From assembly GCA_030681615.1 (NCBI GenBank), contig JAUXSA010000100.1, positions 1-50,517 on the forward strand: a stretch of DNA of 50,517 nt. Reading direction: 5' to 3'. A model generated the notes under the pieces. It saw only the letters and a list, made by a program, of their open reading frames with translations. It did not search any database and was not told where the DNA came from. Each line of letters begins with the position of its first letter. Position 1 is the stretch's first letter. A program made the translations under genes and the position numbers. Of the stretch, positions 36,425-44,605 are shown one piece after another. Source of the DNA: Bacteroidota bacterium (GTDB lineage: Bacteria > Bacteroidota > Bacteroidia > B-17B0 > Aurantibacillaceae).

Positions 36425-39400
36425 ATGAGAACAAATTTATTTTTTTGGATTTTTACGGTTGTTTTAGTTTGTAACACATCATTTTCACAGCAACTGGTAA
36501 TTAATGAGGTCTCACAAGGGCCAAGCGGATCTAAAGAATATGTGGAACTTGTTGTAGTTGGAACACCAACATGCAATGCCATACCATGCATAGATATCAG
36601 GGAGTATATTATTGATGATAACAATGGCAACCATGCAACGGGAGGCGGAACAGGAATTGCATCAGGATGTGTACGATTTAAAAATATCCCTTTCTGGTCG
36701 TGCATACCTATCGGAACAATGATCTTAATATACAACGATGCAGATATAAATGCGTTGGTGCCAGCTATAGATCTTTCTATGACAGACGGTAATTGCAAAT
36801 TAGTTATTCCAATAAGCGAATGCACCTTACTAGAACGCCATACTGCGCTTCCCACAGTTGGTACGCCTGCTTACCCCACAACTGGTTATACAAATTGTGG
36901 TAATTGGACGCCGGTATCAATGGCCAATGGCGACGATTCTTTTCAAACAATAAATCCTACCGGAGGGGTTGTGCATTGTGTGAGTTGGGGAAACAATAAT
37001 CTTTCAACAGTTATTTATTTTGCTGGCTCAGCTGCAGGTAAAGTTGCCCTAATGAATAATTCTGTTGATAATAATCCTGCTAATCAAGCCAACTGGACAT
37101 TTATGAATGTACCCGGGAATGAAACACCCGGAAGTCCAAATAATGCTGCCAATAATAATTGGATACACTCTATGAATAATTCATGTGTACCTCTTCTACC
37201 TTTATCTGCCACAGTTTCTTTTTCTAATTCTGGTTGCATTTGTAACGGCTCGGCAACATTAAATGCAAGTGGTGCTATTTCGCCATACACATACACATGG
37301 CTCCCTTCCGGAGGAAATGCAAATATAGCAGCTGGTTTGTGTGGTGGTACGTACACCGTTCAATCAACTTCTTCCAATGGGTGTACACAAAGCCATACGG
37401 TTACTATTGGTACCTTTAGTAGCCTAACTTTATCCATTACCAATAATAGTGTAACATGCAATGGTTTATCAAACGGCAGTGCTACTGTTACGGCAATAGG
37501 CGGAACGTTACCATATTCATATACATGGACACCGGTTGGAGGAAATTCACAATCAGCAAGCGGATTAGCGGCGGGTGTTTATACAGTTATAGTAAAGGAT
37601 GCTAATAATTGCACTTCAATTGCAACAACATCTATTGCCCAGCCAACTGCAGCTCTAAGTGCAATAGTTTCATCAACAAATAATCTATGTTTTGGTGGTT
37701 CAACCGGTGCAGCCAGCGTTACCCCAAATGGTGGCGCTCCGGGTTATACGTATACATGGAGCCCTTCTGGAGGTAATTCCTCATTAGTAAACGGTTTGTC
37801 TGCCGGAATATATACGGTATTAATCAATGACGTAAATAATTGCGCTACAACTATTACAACATCAATTTCACAACCTGCAACAGGTTTAATTGCTAACATA
37901 TCTGCAACAAATAATGTTTGTTTTGGCGCTTCAAATGGTATAGCAAACGTAAGTATGAATGGCGGCAGCGGACCATATTCATATACCTGGTGGCCTGGCG
38001 GAGGTAATTCTGCGATTGTTACCGGCTTATCTGCAGGCACCTACAGCGTTTTAATTAACGACATTAATAATTGTATACTTACGGCATCAGTTTCAATTTC
38101 GCAACCTACCAGCGGAATAAACGCAGTTATTTCTACAACAAATGTTTTATGTTCTGGTGCTTTAAATGGTGCGGTCAGTGTAAATGTAAACGGCGGCACA
38201 CCAGGTTATACCTATACCTACAGCCCTACTGGTGGAAACACGTCCTATGCCAGTGCATTAGCTGCCGGTAATTATTCCGTATTCATTAAAGATGTAAATA
38301 GCTGTAATGCTATTGTAACATTTTCTATCAGTTCTCCACAGCCATTGTTATTAAGTGTAAATGCGCTAACATTATGTAGTGGGCAACAAGGGATTTTAAC
38401 TTCAACACTCTTGGGTGGGTTTTCTCCTTTTATTTATAATTGGAACGGAACATCAACACTTACAAACACAATAACCGTTACAGCAACAACCACAACGGTT
38501 TATCCTGTAAGCGTAACCGATGCAAATGGTTGTGTTTCGAATTTGCAAAATGCTTCGATAAATATTGCCGGTTTAGTTACTCTTTCAGTAACTCCTGGTT
38601 TTAGCATTTGTAACGGCGCAGCAGCTACTTTAAGTGCTAATGCAAGTGGCGGTAATGGAAACTATAATTTTATATGGCAACCGGGTGGGATGAATGGCCC
38701 GATCCAGGTTATTTCTAATGTCACAGCATCACAGGTCTATACTGTTAGTGTTACAGATGGTTGTTCTGGGGCTGTAACTAAAACTATTGATCTGGTCAGT
38801 CTTCCAAATCCACAATCAAATATTATTACGTCTGAGACTAAAGGCTGCGAACCGTTGTGCGTGACGTTTTCAAATACACCTCTACTTACTTCCGGATTAG
38901 TACAAACCTATCAATGGAATTTTGGCGATAATAATTCATCTGCATTGTCTTCCCCCGAACATTGTTATAATAAATCCGGAAATTATTCTGTTATTTTAAA
39001 CTATGTTACCATTAACGGCTGTGTTGGCTCACAAACACTAAGTAATTATATACAAGTTAATCCTATTCCAATTGCAGAATTTACTAGTGATATATCTGAA
39101 ATTGATATTTATAATACATCGGTCAATTTTATTAACCAATCAAGCGGTGCAACACAGTACAATTGGTTTTTTAGCAATGAAGGAACTTCGGAGCTACCTA
39201 ATCCCGTTTTTACTTTTTCAAACGAACAAGACCAATTTATTTATTTATTTGTAAAAAACGAGTTTGGTTGTACAGATACTATCACAAAAAAAATAAAATA
39301 TATTACCGGCTTTACTTTTTTTGCACCGAATACTTTTACTCCAAATGAGGACAATTTAAACGATACTTTTTTACCAAAAGGCATTGGTTGGAATATAGAT

Positions 39401-39595
39401 AAGTATGAGTTAAGTATTTATGACAGGTGGGGCGAAAAAATATTTGGCACAAAACAATACAACGAAGGTTGGAACGGTAAGGTGCGTGGAAGTGAAAGTA
39501 GCGTGCAAAACGATATATATATTTGGAAAGTTAGTTTAACAGATATGTTTTCTAAATATCACGAATTTGTAGGGCACATTTTTATTGAAAAATAA
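36425..39595 (+). CDS. SprB-repeat adhesin with gliding-type (type B) T9SS domain
   Basis: 1056 residues. Signal peptide (1-20), an N-terminal lamin-tail-like domain ('LVINEVSQGPSGSKEYVEL', 1-245), about five SprB-type repeats of about 76 residues (about 258-640, each with 'C.G..NG.A.V...GG..PY.YTW.P.GGN' and 'GL.AG.Y.V...D.N.C'), Ig-like domains (640-790), a PKD domain ('YQWNFGDNNSS', about 805-880), and the C-terminal CHU_C/type B sorting domain ('APNTFTPNEDNLNDTFLP' to 'FIEK'). SprB repeats occur in mobile surface adhesins of gliding Bacteroidota. The protein is probably attached at the surface; type B domains often need a PorP/SprF-like partner, which is not adjacent here. Confidence 0.9.
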   Translation: MRTNLFFWIFTVVLVCNTSFSQQLVINEVSQGPSGSKEYVELVVVGTPTCNAIPCIDIREYIIDDNNGNHATGGGTGIASGCVRFKNIPFWSCIPIGTMILIYNDADINALVPAIDLSMTDGNCKLVIPISECTLLERHTALPTVGTPAYPTTGYTNCGNWTPVSMANGDDSFQTINPTGGVVHCVSWGNNNLSTVIYFAGSAAGKVALMNNSVDNNPANQANWTFMNVPGNETPGSPNNAANNNWIHSMNNSCVPLLPLSATVSFSNSGCICNGSATLNASGAISPYTYTWLPSGGNANIAAGLCGGTYTVQSTSSNGCTQSHTVTIGTFSSLTLSITNNSVTCNGLSNGSATVTAIGGTLPYSYTWTPVGGNSQSASGLAAGVYTVIVKDANNCTSIATTSIAQPTAALSAIVSSTNNLCFGGSTGAASVTPNGGAPGYTYTWSPSGGNSSLVNGLSAGIYTVLINDVNNCATTITTSISQPATGLIANISATNNVCFGASNGIANVSMNGGSGPYSYTWWPGGGNSAIVTGLSAGTYSVLINDINNCILTASVSISQPTSGINAVISTTNVLCSGALNGAVSVNVNGGTPGYTYTYSPTGGNTSYASALAAGNYSVFIKDVNSCNAIVTFSISSPQPLLLSVNALTLCSGQQGILTSTLLGGFSPFIYNWNGTSTLTNTITVTATTTTVYPVSVTDANGCVSNLQNASINIAGLVTLSVTPGFSICNGAAATLSANASGGNGNYNFIWQPGGMNGPIQVISNVTASQVYTVSVTDGCSGAVTKTIDLVSLPNPQSNIITSETKGCEPLCVTFSNTPLLTSGLVQTYQWNFGDNNSSALSSPEHCYNKSGNYSVILNYVTINGCVGSQTLSNYIQVNPIPIAEFTSDISEIDIYNTSVNFINQSSGATQYNWFFSNEGTSELPNPVFTFSNEQDQFIYLFVKNEFGCTDTITKKIKYITGFTFFAPNTFTPNEDNLNDTFLPKGIGWNIDKYELSIYDRWGEKIFGTKQYNEGWNGKVRGSESSVQNDIYIWKVSLTDMFSKYHEFVGHIFIEK
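37200..38345 (+). repeat. five tandem SprB-type coding repeats
   Basis: Within the adhesin gene, units of about 228-231 bp repeat with the protein pattern C-x-G-x(2,3)-NG-x-A and 'GL.AG.Y.V'. The units differ in sequence, more at the first and last copies than the central ones, so they are old duplications instead of recent expansions. Confidence 0.8.
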
Positions 39596-39603
39596 AGCAA
39601 GTA

Positions 39604-39798
39604 ATGCCAAGGGGAAAAGTAATTTTCTTTAATAAAAAAAGTAAATTCGGTTTCATTAAGGATTTTAATGACAACAAAGATTATTACGTACGGGAAAAAA
39701 ATCTCATTGACCAGGTGAAGCAGGATGACGAAGTAGAATTTGAAATAAAAGAATCGAAAAAAGGCTTCGAAGCTTTTGCGGTTAAGAAGATAATATAG
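39604..39798 (+). CDS. cold-shock-domain RNA-binding protein
   Basis: 64 residues: 'MPRGKVIFFNKKSKFGFIKD' is a cold-shock domain start with an RNP1-like 'KFGFI' motif, followed by 'DYYVREKNL' at the RNP2 position and 'DEVEFEIKES'. Single-domain CSD proteins bind single-stranded nucleic acid and melt RNA structure. It is 8 bp after the adhesin stop codon. In many Bacteroidota, small CSD proteins are growth-phase or cold induced; no such control can be read here. Confidence 0.9.
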   Translation: MPRGKVIFFNKKSKFGFIKDFNDNKDYYVREKNLIDQVKQDDEVEFEIKESKKGFEAFAVKKII

Positions 39799-39839
39799 TA
39801 TATGAATCTATTTTTGAAACTAAAAAAATTTAATGAGAA

Positions 39840-39954
39840 AGATTTGCTTCGCAGCTCTAATTGACGCTCATTTTGATGATATATTCGAGTGTTAGCTGCC
39901 CTTCTTAATCAAAAGCTAAAATGCAAAACAACTTTAATAAAACAAATGTTGTTT
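39840..39954. repeat. intergenic hairpin element (copy D, diverged)
   Basis: Part of the 355-bp gap 39799-40153 with no gene. AGATTTGC-TTC-GCAGCTCT (39840-39858) forms a hairpin with a TTC triloop; the segment CTAAAATGCAAAAC follows at 39916-39929 and then AAACAAC/GTTGTTT (39926-39932, 39948-39954). The same order of hairpin, '(T/C)AAAATGCAAAA' and variable hairpin occurs twice near 48600-48860. Similarity is weaker here than between those two. Confidence 0.4.
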
Positions 39955-39988
39955 AGGAAAAGCGAAATAAGCGTATTTGTAATAAAAA

Positions 39989-40041
39989 ACTGCCCCGGCA
40001 AGGTATCCTGAGATACTTTTTGCTGAAAAACCTTTGGCAGT
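39989..40041 (+). ncRNA. structured RNA candidate upstream of terC
   Basis: ACTGCC (39989-39994) pairs with GGCAGT (40036-40041), enclosing a hairpin in which CGGCAAG (39996-40002) and GTATC (40003-40007) pair with GATAC (40012-40016), TTT and GCTG (40022-40025) around a CTGA loop with a two-base bulge. The element lies 112 bp upstream of the terC ATG on the same strand. Some TerC genes in other phyla carry a manganese riboswitch (yybP-ykoY), but its conserved core is not recognisable here, so the identity is unknown. Confidence 0.4.
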
Positions 40042-40153
40042 CACAATTGGAAGCTGTAAATTACCGAAAGAACAAAACTAAGCTATAGCTAAACATATAC
40101 CCATATTTAGTTGTTAGGTAGAAATAAATAGAATTTACACATAATACAAACTT

Positions 40154-40852
40154 ATGCTTATAGACGCTTTAATACCATTGATCTCTCTTATTGCTTTGGA
40201 AGTTATACTCGGCATAGATAATATAATTTTTATCTCCATCTTATCAGATAAACTACCCGCCGGCCAACGCGATAAACTTCGTTATTGGGGAATTGGCCTG
40301 GCCATGTTCATACGGTTGTGCTTACTGGGAATTATCTCGTGGATCTTAAAACTCGACACTACTTTATTCACACTATTTAACATTGATTTTTCCGGTAAAG
40401 GAATTATTCTGATACTTGGTGGATTATTTCTCCTTTATAAAAGCACGAAAGAAATTTTTGAAAACACAGAGACGGACAATAACGAATTAGAACTGAAATC
40501 AAAAAAAGGAAGTTTTAAAAAACTATTAGTCGAAATAATTATTTTAGACCTGGTTTTCTCAATAGACTCTATTATTACCGCCGTGGGAATGGTTCAAGAA
40601 CTATGGGTGATGTACGCTGCGGTAATTGTGGCTGTTGGTATTATGTTAATCGCATCAAAGCCAATAAGCCGTTTTGTACAAAAACACCCTTCGTTTAAAA
40701 TATTAGCACTTTGTTTTTTAATGATGATTGGGCTTTCACTTATCGCTGAAGGGCTACATTTTGAGATCCCTAAAGGATATATTTACTTCTCTATGGCCTT
40801 TGCGTTTTTAGTTGACATTATACAAATGAAAAAACTTGGCCGCAAGGTCTAA
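40154..40852 (+). CDS. TerC-family integral membrane protein
   Basis: 232 residues with about seven membrane helices. The two family motifs are present: 'LEVILGIDNIIFISIL' near the start and 'LDLVFSIDSIITAVGM' in the middle, whose Asp residues sit in the membrane and bind metal. TerC-family proteins are linked to manganese export (Alx/MeeF/YkoY) and, in some contexts, to tellurite resistance and metalation of exported enzymes. It is monocistronic, with a 355-bp upstream gap that holds the structured element at 39989. Confidence 0.92.
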   Translation: MLIDALIPLISLIALEVILGIDNIIFISILSDKLPAGQRDKLRYWGIGLAMFIRLCLLGIISWILKLDTTLFTLFNIDFSGKGIILILGGLFLLYKSTKEIFENTETDNNELELKSKKGSFKKLLVEIIILDLVFSIDSIITAVGMVQELWVMYAAVIVAVGIMLIASKPISRFVQKHPSFKILALCFLMMIGLSLIAEGLHFEIPKGYIYFSMAFAFLVDIIQMKKLGRKV

Positions 40853-40939
40853 ATCAACCAAATAAGTTATATTTTAGAAACATGCCAAAAAAAATTGGGA
40901 TAGATGAGTGGATTAAAATTAAAGCGCAAACAAAAGTAC

Positions 40940-42265
40940 TTATTTATCAATGATCACTTTCTTTGTTAAACTTCCTTTAGGAGACTTAATTACAATAAAA
41001 TAAATTCCATTTTTCCAACTTTCGGTACTCAAAGAGTTATTTGAAATAACAATTTCTTTTTCGCTGCCTAACAAGTCATACGCTTTAACCGCGTAATTTA
41101 TTTCTTCGGTAATAAGTGAAACTTTATTTGTTGCTGGGTTTGGATAGAGCTCAAAATTAGTTTTACTATTTGAGTTACTTATTATACCAACACTGCCAGG
41201 CAATGTACTTGCCCTTAACCAAACCGAAAATGAATTGCTTGGTTTATTTACATTTTTAAAGCCTAATTTAATACTTCCACTATCTGCAATGGCATCAGTA
41301 AAAAAATCAATGCTGTAATGAGAGGTTGTAAAAGGATCTAAATTTACTTCAATACTGTCGTCTAATGTGCTGTAACAAATGTCGGCGCAAAACGCCGTTT
41401 GCCAACCTGCCGGTAAAGCCTTTTGCAGTTTTTTAATTTTAACGGTAGTAACTACAGATGTTGTATTAATAACATCAAAATAATCGTACATCAGGTCACC
41501 GGGATTTCCATTAACATTTGCATTAAGTACGTTAAGATTAAAATTACCCTGTGCGGTAGTAGTTGGAACGCATAAACCACTTGTAACATTTAGGATACTA
41601 TCGAGGTCACAAAAAATGTTATCGGGTGATTTGTGAAACCAGCCATGTTTATTTAACACCACTCCATTGGTGCCAATTAAGTATGAATTATTTGGCGCTG
41701 GTCCAAAATTCTTCCACCAGTTATTACACGGCCCATCAATAAATACAGGTGCATTTAATGTAAGATAACTACTCATAGTATCAACCATTTGTTTTCGGGC
41801 GCCATAAGTTTGAGGCTGCGGAAATAAAATTCCTGCCGTTACATTTTGTGAGGTAACATTAATATTGCCAGAATACACTGAGGTATCGGTTGGATGCGCC
41901 TCTAACGTATTAATAACAAACACTTTTATATTTGAACTGTACGTTGAAACTATCTGGTTGATTGCTGTAATTTTTGCTCTAAAAACCGGACACGTTAAAC
42001 TTCCGGCGATCAAAAGAACCGGTTTTCCATTTGCTAGTTCTTGCGAAAGAATGATGGAATCGCCACTAAGGCCATATAACTTAAAATCAGGTACTGTATC
42101 CCCTTGCTGATACCCTGTAACATAAAAATTCCCTAAATAAAAAGGTTCAACGCATATAGTTGCATTGTTGGCTGGCATGGTATTTAAGCCAATGCCAGGG
42201 AGTAGTTGCGCTTTTGATTTGAAAAGAAACAGGGTAAATAATAAAAAGTAAATATGCTTTTTCAT
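40940..42265 (-). CDS. T9SS-secreted redoxin resembling iodothyronine deiodinase
   Basis: 441 residues: signal peptide (1-19), a thioredoxin-like domain (about 50-220) with 'GDTVPDFKLYGLSG', the active-site 'GSLTCPVFR' (C92) and 'NTLEAHPTD' (E122, H124). These last two blocks match the deiodinase family, where the first holds Sec or Cys and the second is the 'EAH' motif. A middle beta domain (about 230-365) and a T9SS type A domain ('FELYPNPATNKVSLI' to 'KKVIIDK') follow. Deiodinase-like redoxins in bacteria have no settled substrate; dehalogenation or peroxide reduction is possible. A secreted version is unusual. Confidence 0.82.
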   Translation of the reverse strand: MKKHIYFLLFTLFLFKSKAQLLPGIGLNTMPANNATICVEPFYLGNFYVTGYQQGDTVPDFKLYGLSGDSIILSQELANGKPVLLIAGSLTCPVFRAKITAINQIVSTYSSNIKVFVINTLEAHPTDTSVYSGNINVTSQNVTAGILFPQPQTYGARKQMVDTMSSYLTLNAPVFIDGPCNNWWKNFGPAPNNSYLIGTNGVVLNKHGWFHKSPDNIFCDLDSILNVTSGLCVPTTTAQGNFNLNVLNANVNGNPGDLMYDYFDVINTTSVVTTVKIKKLQKALPAGWQTAFCADICYSTLDDSIEVNLDPFTTSHYSIDFFTDAIADSGSIKLGFKNVNKPSNSFSVWLRASTLPGSVGIISNSNSKTNFELYPNPATNKVSLITEEINYAVKAYDLLGSEKEIVISNNSLSTESWKNGIYFIVIKSPKGSLTKKVIIDK

Positions 42266-42318
42266 AGTATTTATATGTTATTTGACTATCATAAACCCAA
42301 ATGGTTTAATGAAATAAC

Positions 42319-42413
42319 GACAAATTTGTCAATTAGCAACCTTATTCGGCGATTTATTGCCTCATTTAAGGTGATTGTTTCTCCTTATAGGAGTTTCGAT
42401 CCGATTAACGGAT
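42319..42413. other. palindrome and two small hairpins
   Basis: GACAAATTTGTC (42319-42330) is a perfect 12-bp palindrome 54 bp upstream of the redoxin start. Farther up, CTCCT-TAT-AGGAG (42381-42393) and ATCCG-ATTAA-CGGAT (42399-42413) are adjacent short hairpins. No T-runs follow. They could be operator or leader elements; nothing else is seen in this 243-bp gap. Confidence 0.3.
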
Positions 42414-42508
42414 GCTCTAATGACATGTAAACGATTGATAAAGGAATAAAGAAATTCTTAGCAAGATTAAAAAATTATGCCAATGATCATTTTTTTCTTT
42501 TGTAGGAT

Positions 42509-43186
42509 TTAAACGATACTATTTTCAACTAAAATTTTCAGCAATCCTTTCTCTTCAAATGAATCGGGTGTCAAAATTTCGTTAACATTGAATTCGTTTA
42601 ATTTATATTTTGTAGTTGATCCAATTGCGATAACTGTTTGCCCCGAATCGGGCTTGTACTTATTATAATATGCTATAACATTTGAAGGACTTGTAAAAAT
42701 TAAAATGTCAGAGTAAGGTAAATCAATATCATTTCTAATACTTGTTTTATAAACGTACAAATTATAGCATGTATTACTAAAAGCCAATTGCTTTTGTATG
42801 GTTTGATATGAATCTATCGCTTGAGGAAAAAGAACACTTTGATCCTGTAAAGCCTCTTTAAACTCTTTCGCAATATTTATTAAGTTTACCCCTTTTCCAA
42901 CAAAATCAGCAACAACATCGTAAGTTAATAAATGCTGGGCCGAAGCATTACTAATAACACCATACTTTACCTGTTCAGGTATATCCGGATCTTGCGCAAA
43001 AAAATAATCAATTGCATTTTTACTTGTAAAAAATATCCAGTTTGTTTGTGGCGTATAAGAATACCTTATTTGAGTAGTTTGTATCAGAGACTGATCAATG
43101 ATCTTCAGATCTTCCTTTTGCAGCAAAGCAAAGAAGGGGCTATCCGCAGTTAATTTTCTTGATATGAATATAGTTTTACCTGACAC
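42509..43186 (-). CDS. hemD: uroporphyrinogen-III synthase
   Basis: 225 residues from GTG 43186, which gives 'MSGKTIFISRKL', close to the usual HemD start; an upstream TTG at 43213 would add nine residues. HemD features are 'FTSKNAIDYFF' (about 60), 'FPQAIDSYQTIQKQL' mid-protein, 'YKTSI', and 'ILIFTSPSNVIAYYNKY' with 'VIAIGSTTKYKLNEF' near the end. The enzyme closes hydroxymethylbilane into uroporphyrinogen III, the branch point for heme and siroheme. It stands alone on the - strand. Heme supply matters here because four c-type cytochromes are encoded in the window. Confidence 0.85.
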   Translation of the reverse strand: MSGKTIFISRKLTADSPFFALLQKEDLKIIDQSLIQTTQIRYSYTPQTNWIFFTSKNAIDYFFAQDPDIPEQVKYGVISNASAQHLLTYDVVADFVGKGVNLINIAKEFKEALQDQSVLFPQAIDSYQTIQKQLAFSNTCYNLYVYKTSIRNDIDLPYSDILIFTSPSNVIAYYNKYKPDSGQTVIAIGSTTKYKLNEFNVNEILTPDSFEEKGLLKILVENSIV

Positions 43187-43568
43187 TTTCAGTATTTTAA
43201 TTGTAAGCGCCAAAAGTACTAAAAAGTAAATGATATAAATTTAGGAAAGTTATTAAAAGTTAAAAATTATGGTGTGCAAAAATAAATAGTGTAATTTTAC
43301 GGTAATACAAAAATGAGCAACATTAGTATCATATTAAAACTTTTATCTTTTTCTCCATCTATTGGAAGAAGTAAGCTCATTTTTTCTTCGAATAACAAAG
43401 CCTTTATTAATTAGGCCCGTAGAGTTCACTCTGCGGGTAAAGAGTTAGCCTCTTTCAGCAAAACGTTTTAGAAAATATTATAAAATATTAGCGCATGCAT
43501 ACTATTTTATAAAGATCGCACACATCTATTACGGTTTATCATTTATTACTAATTAAAATAATATTATT
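43187..43568. other. 382-bp gap with tandem hairpins
   Basis: No gene is visible between hemD and the small basic protein. CCCGTAGAG-TTCA-CTCTGCGGG (43416-43437) is a 9-bp stem (one wobble) and AAAGAG-TTAGC-CTCTTT (43439-43455) a second stem directly after it. There is no T-run, so classical termination is unlikely. The hairpins lie 114 bp upstream of the small ORF at 43569. Confidence 0.4.
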
Positions 43569-43727
43569 ATGAGGACCCGCACAGAAATAAAAAGACTCGT
43601 CGGCCAATTAGATAAAAAGGCAAAAGAGCATAAACGAAAAATTGATATTATAAGGAGGATCAAATATCTGATCAAAGCAACTCCGGGCAAAACACTAAAA
43701 ACATCAAATAATTTAAACGAAGAATAA
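43569..43727 (+). CDS. small basic protein
   Basis: 52 residues, ATG 43569 to TAA 43727. It is rich in Lys and Arg ('TEIKRLVGQLDKKAKEHKRK') and predicted helical, with the look of a nucleic-acid-binding or ribosome-associated peptide, but it is not recognised. It ends 12 bp before the GreA/GreB-like gene, so the two are probably one operon. The call rests on start, spacing and composition only; a reverse frame in the same place has no support. Confidence 0.5.
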   Translation: MRTRTEIKRLVGQLDKKAKEHKRKIDIIRRIKYLIKATPGKTLKTSNNLNEE

Positions 43728-43739
43728 AATTTAGTTAAT

Positions 43740-44114
43740 ATGAAACTTTTAAAACCAATCATCTCGCAATCAGTTTATAAAATTTTACGCAATTTGGTTA
43801 GAAAAAAAAAGGCGCTTGAAGCGAAGCCTTTAAACGAAGAATTATTGAATGCTCAAATAGTAAAAGACGATTTTTTAGATTCAAAAATAGTTAGTTTAAA
43901 TTCGATCGTAGAGTTTATTATCTCTTCATTTAAAAAACCAATGTGTTTTCAAATTGTACTTCCAGAAGATGCTGATCTTAACAAAAAAAAGATCTCCATT
44001 TTATCACCTATAGCTACTGCTTTAATAGGGTTTAAAGAGGCGGATCATTTTACGTGGAAAATGCCTTCAGGAGTTAAGAACATTAAAATATTAAAAGTTT
44101 ATAACGCTCAATGA
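43740..44114 (+). CDS. GreA/GreB C-terminal-domain protein (Rnk-like)
   Basis: 124 residues. Residues about 65-122 match the GreA/GreB C-terminal FKBP-like domain: 'QIVLPEDADLNKKKISILSPIATALIGFKEADHFTW' and 'KNIKILKV'. The N-terminal part is short and helical, without the paired coiled coil that reaches the polymerase active centre in true Gre factors. That matches Rnk-type or anti-cleavage members that bind the RNA polymerase secondary channel without cleavage activity. It follows the small basic protein by 12 bp. Confidence 0.75.
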   Translation: MKLLKPIISQSVYKILRNLVRKKKALEAKPLNEELLNAQIVKDDFLDSKIVSLNSIVEFIISSFKKPMCFQIVLPEDADLNKKKISILSPIATALIGFKEADHFTWKMPSGVKNIKILKVYNAQ

Positions 44115-44236
44115 TCAATAAATAAAGCCAGTTGTTTTTGAATCCGTTTATAAAATGCTTATGGCCAGATAATAAAACAGAAATTGTTGTAAGTAAGGCA
44201 TGTTTAAAAAGCAAGAGAATAAAATAACACCAATTC

Positions 44237-44266
44237 TTTGTTCTTTCAAATACCAAATTACATTTT
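44237..44266 (+). promoter_or_regulatory. promoter of the arsR operon
   Basis: TTTG (44237-44240) and TACATTTT (44259-44266), 18 bp apart, match the Bacteroidota promoter consensus (TTTG, TAnnTTTG) at all but the last base. The predicted start site is near 44272, giving a leader of about 40 bases before the arsR ATG. Confidence 0.6.
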
Positions 44267-44295
44267 AACATTTTCTTCTGCATCATTTCCAAAGT

Positions 44296-44315
44296 TCATC
44301 GTCTTTATGCGATGA
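44296..44315. promoter_or_regulatory. dyad over the arsR start codon, possible operator
   Basis: TCATCG (44296-44301) and CGATGA (44310-44315) form an inverted repeat with an 8-base spacer that covers the ATG at 44312. A wider pair CATCAT/ATGATG surrounds it. As DNA it could be the ArsR operator; as RNA it could shield the start codon. It lies just after the predicted transcription start. Confidence 0.4.
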
Positions 44316-44605
44316 TGAGTAATGATACAACCAAATTAGCGGCATTTTACAAGACACTTGGGCACCCTGCAAGGCTACAGATCCTTTCCAAACTCTTAGT
44401 TTGCGAATCCTGTTTTTGCAAAGATTTCGTTGATGATCTCAAATGGTCGCAAGCCACAATTTCCGAACATCTTAAAAAATTAAAAAAAGCGGGGCTTATA
44501 TCACTTAGTATTAAGGGTGTTAACTCTCAATATCGGCTGAACCAAAATAATGATCTGCATCTTTTTTTAAATCCTCCGTCTTACTATACAAAAACCATAA
44601 AATGA
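44312..44605 (+). CDS. arsR: ArsR-family metalloregulator
   Basis: 97 residues with the ArsR winged-helix pattern: 'LGHPARLQILSKLL', 'QATISEHLKKLKKAGLI' (recognition helix) and 'GVNSQYRLN' (wing). The sensory site is 'CESCFC' (C31, C34, C36); the last two match the CxC of As(III)/Sb(III)-responsive ArsR proteins in the DNA-binding helix region. Metalloid binding should release DNA and turn on the operon. It overlaps the flavoprotein gene by 4 bp (ATGA). Another thiophilic metal is possible. Confidence 0.88.
   Translation: MMSNDTTKLAAFYKTLGHPARLQILSKLLVCESCFCKDFVDDLKWSQATISEHLKKLKKAGLISLSIKGVNSQYRLNQNNDLHLFLNPPSYYTKTIK

Noticed and set aside
37200-38345. CRISPR-like array
   Set aside because: The repeats are about 230 bp, coding, diverged and in frame; they are SprB protein repeats.
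39989-40041. Known riboswitch (yybP-ykoY or TPP, because of TerC context and a CTGAGA string)
   Set aside because: The yybP-ykoY core is not visible, and CTGAGA lies mostly in a hairpin loop without the other TPP segments.
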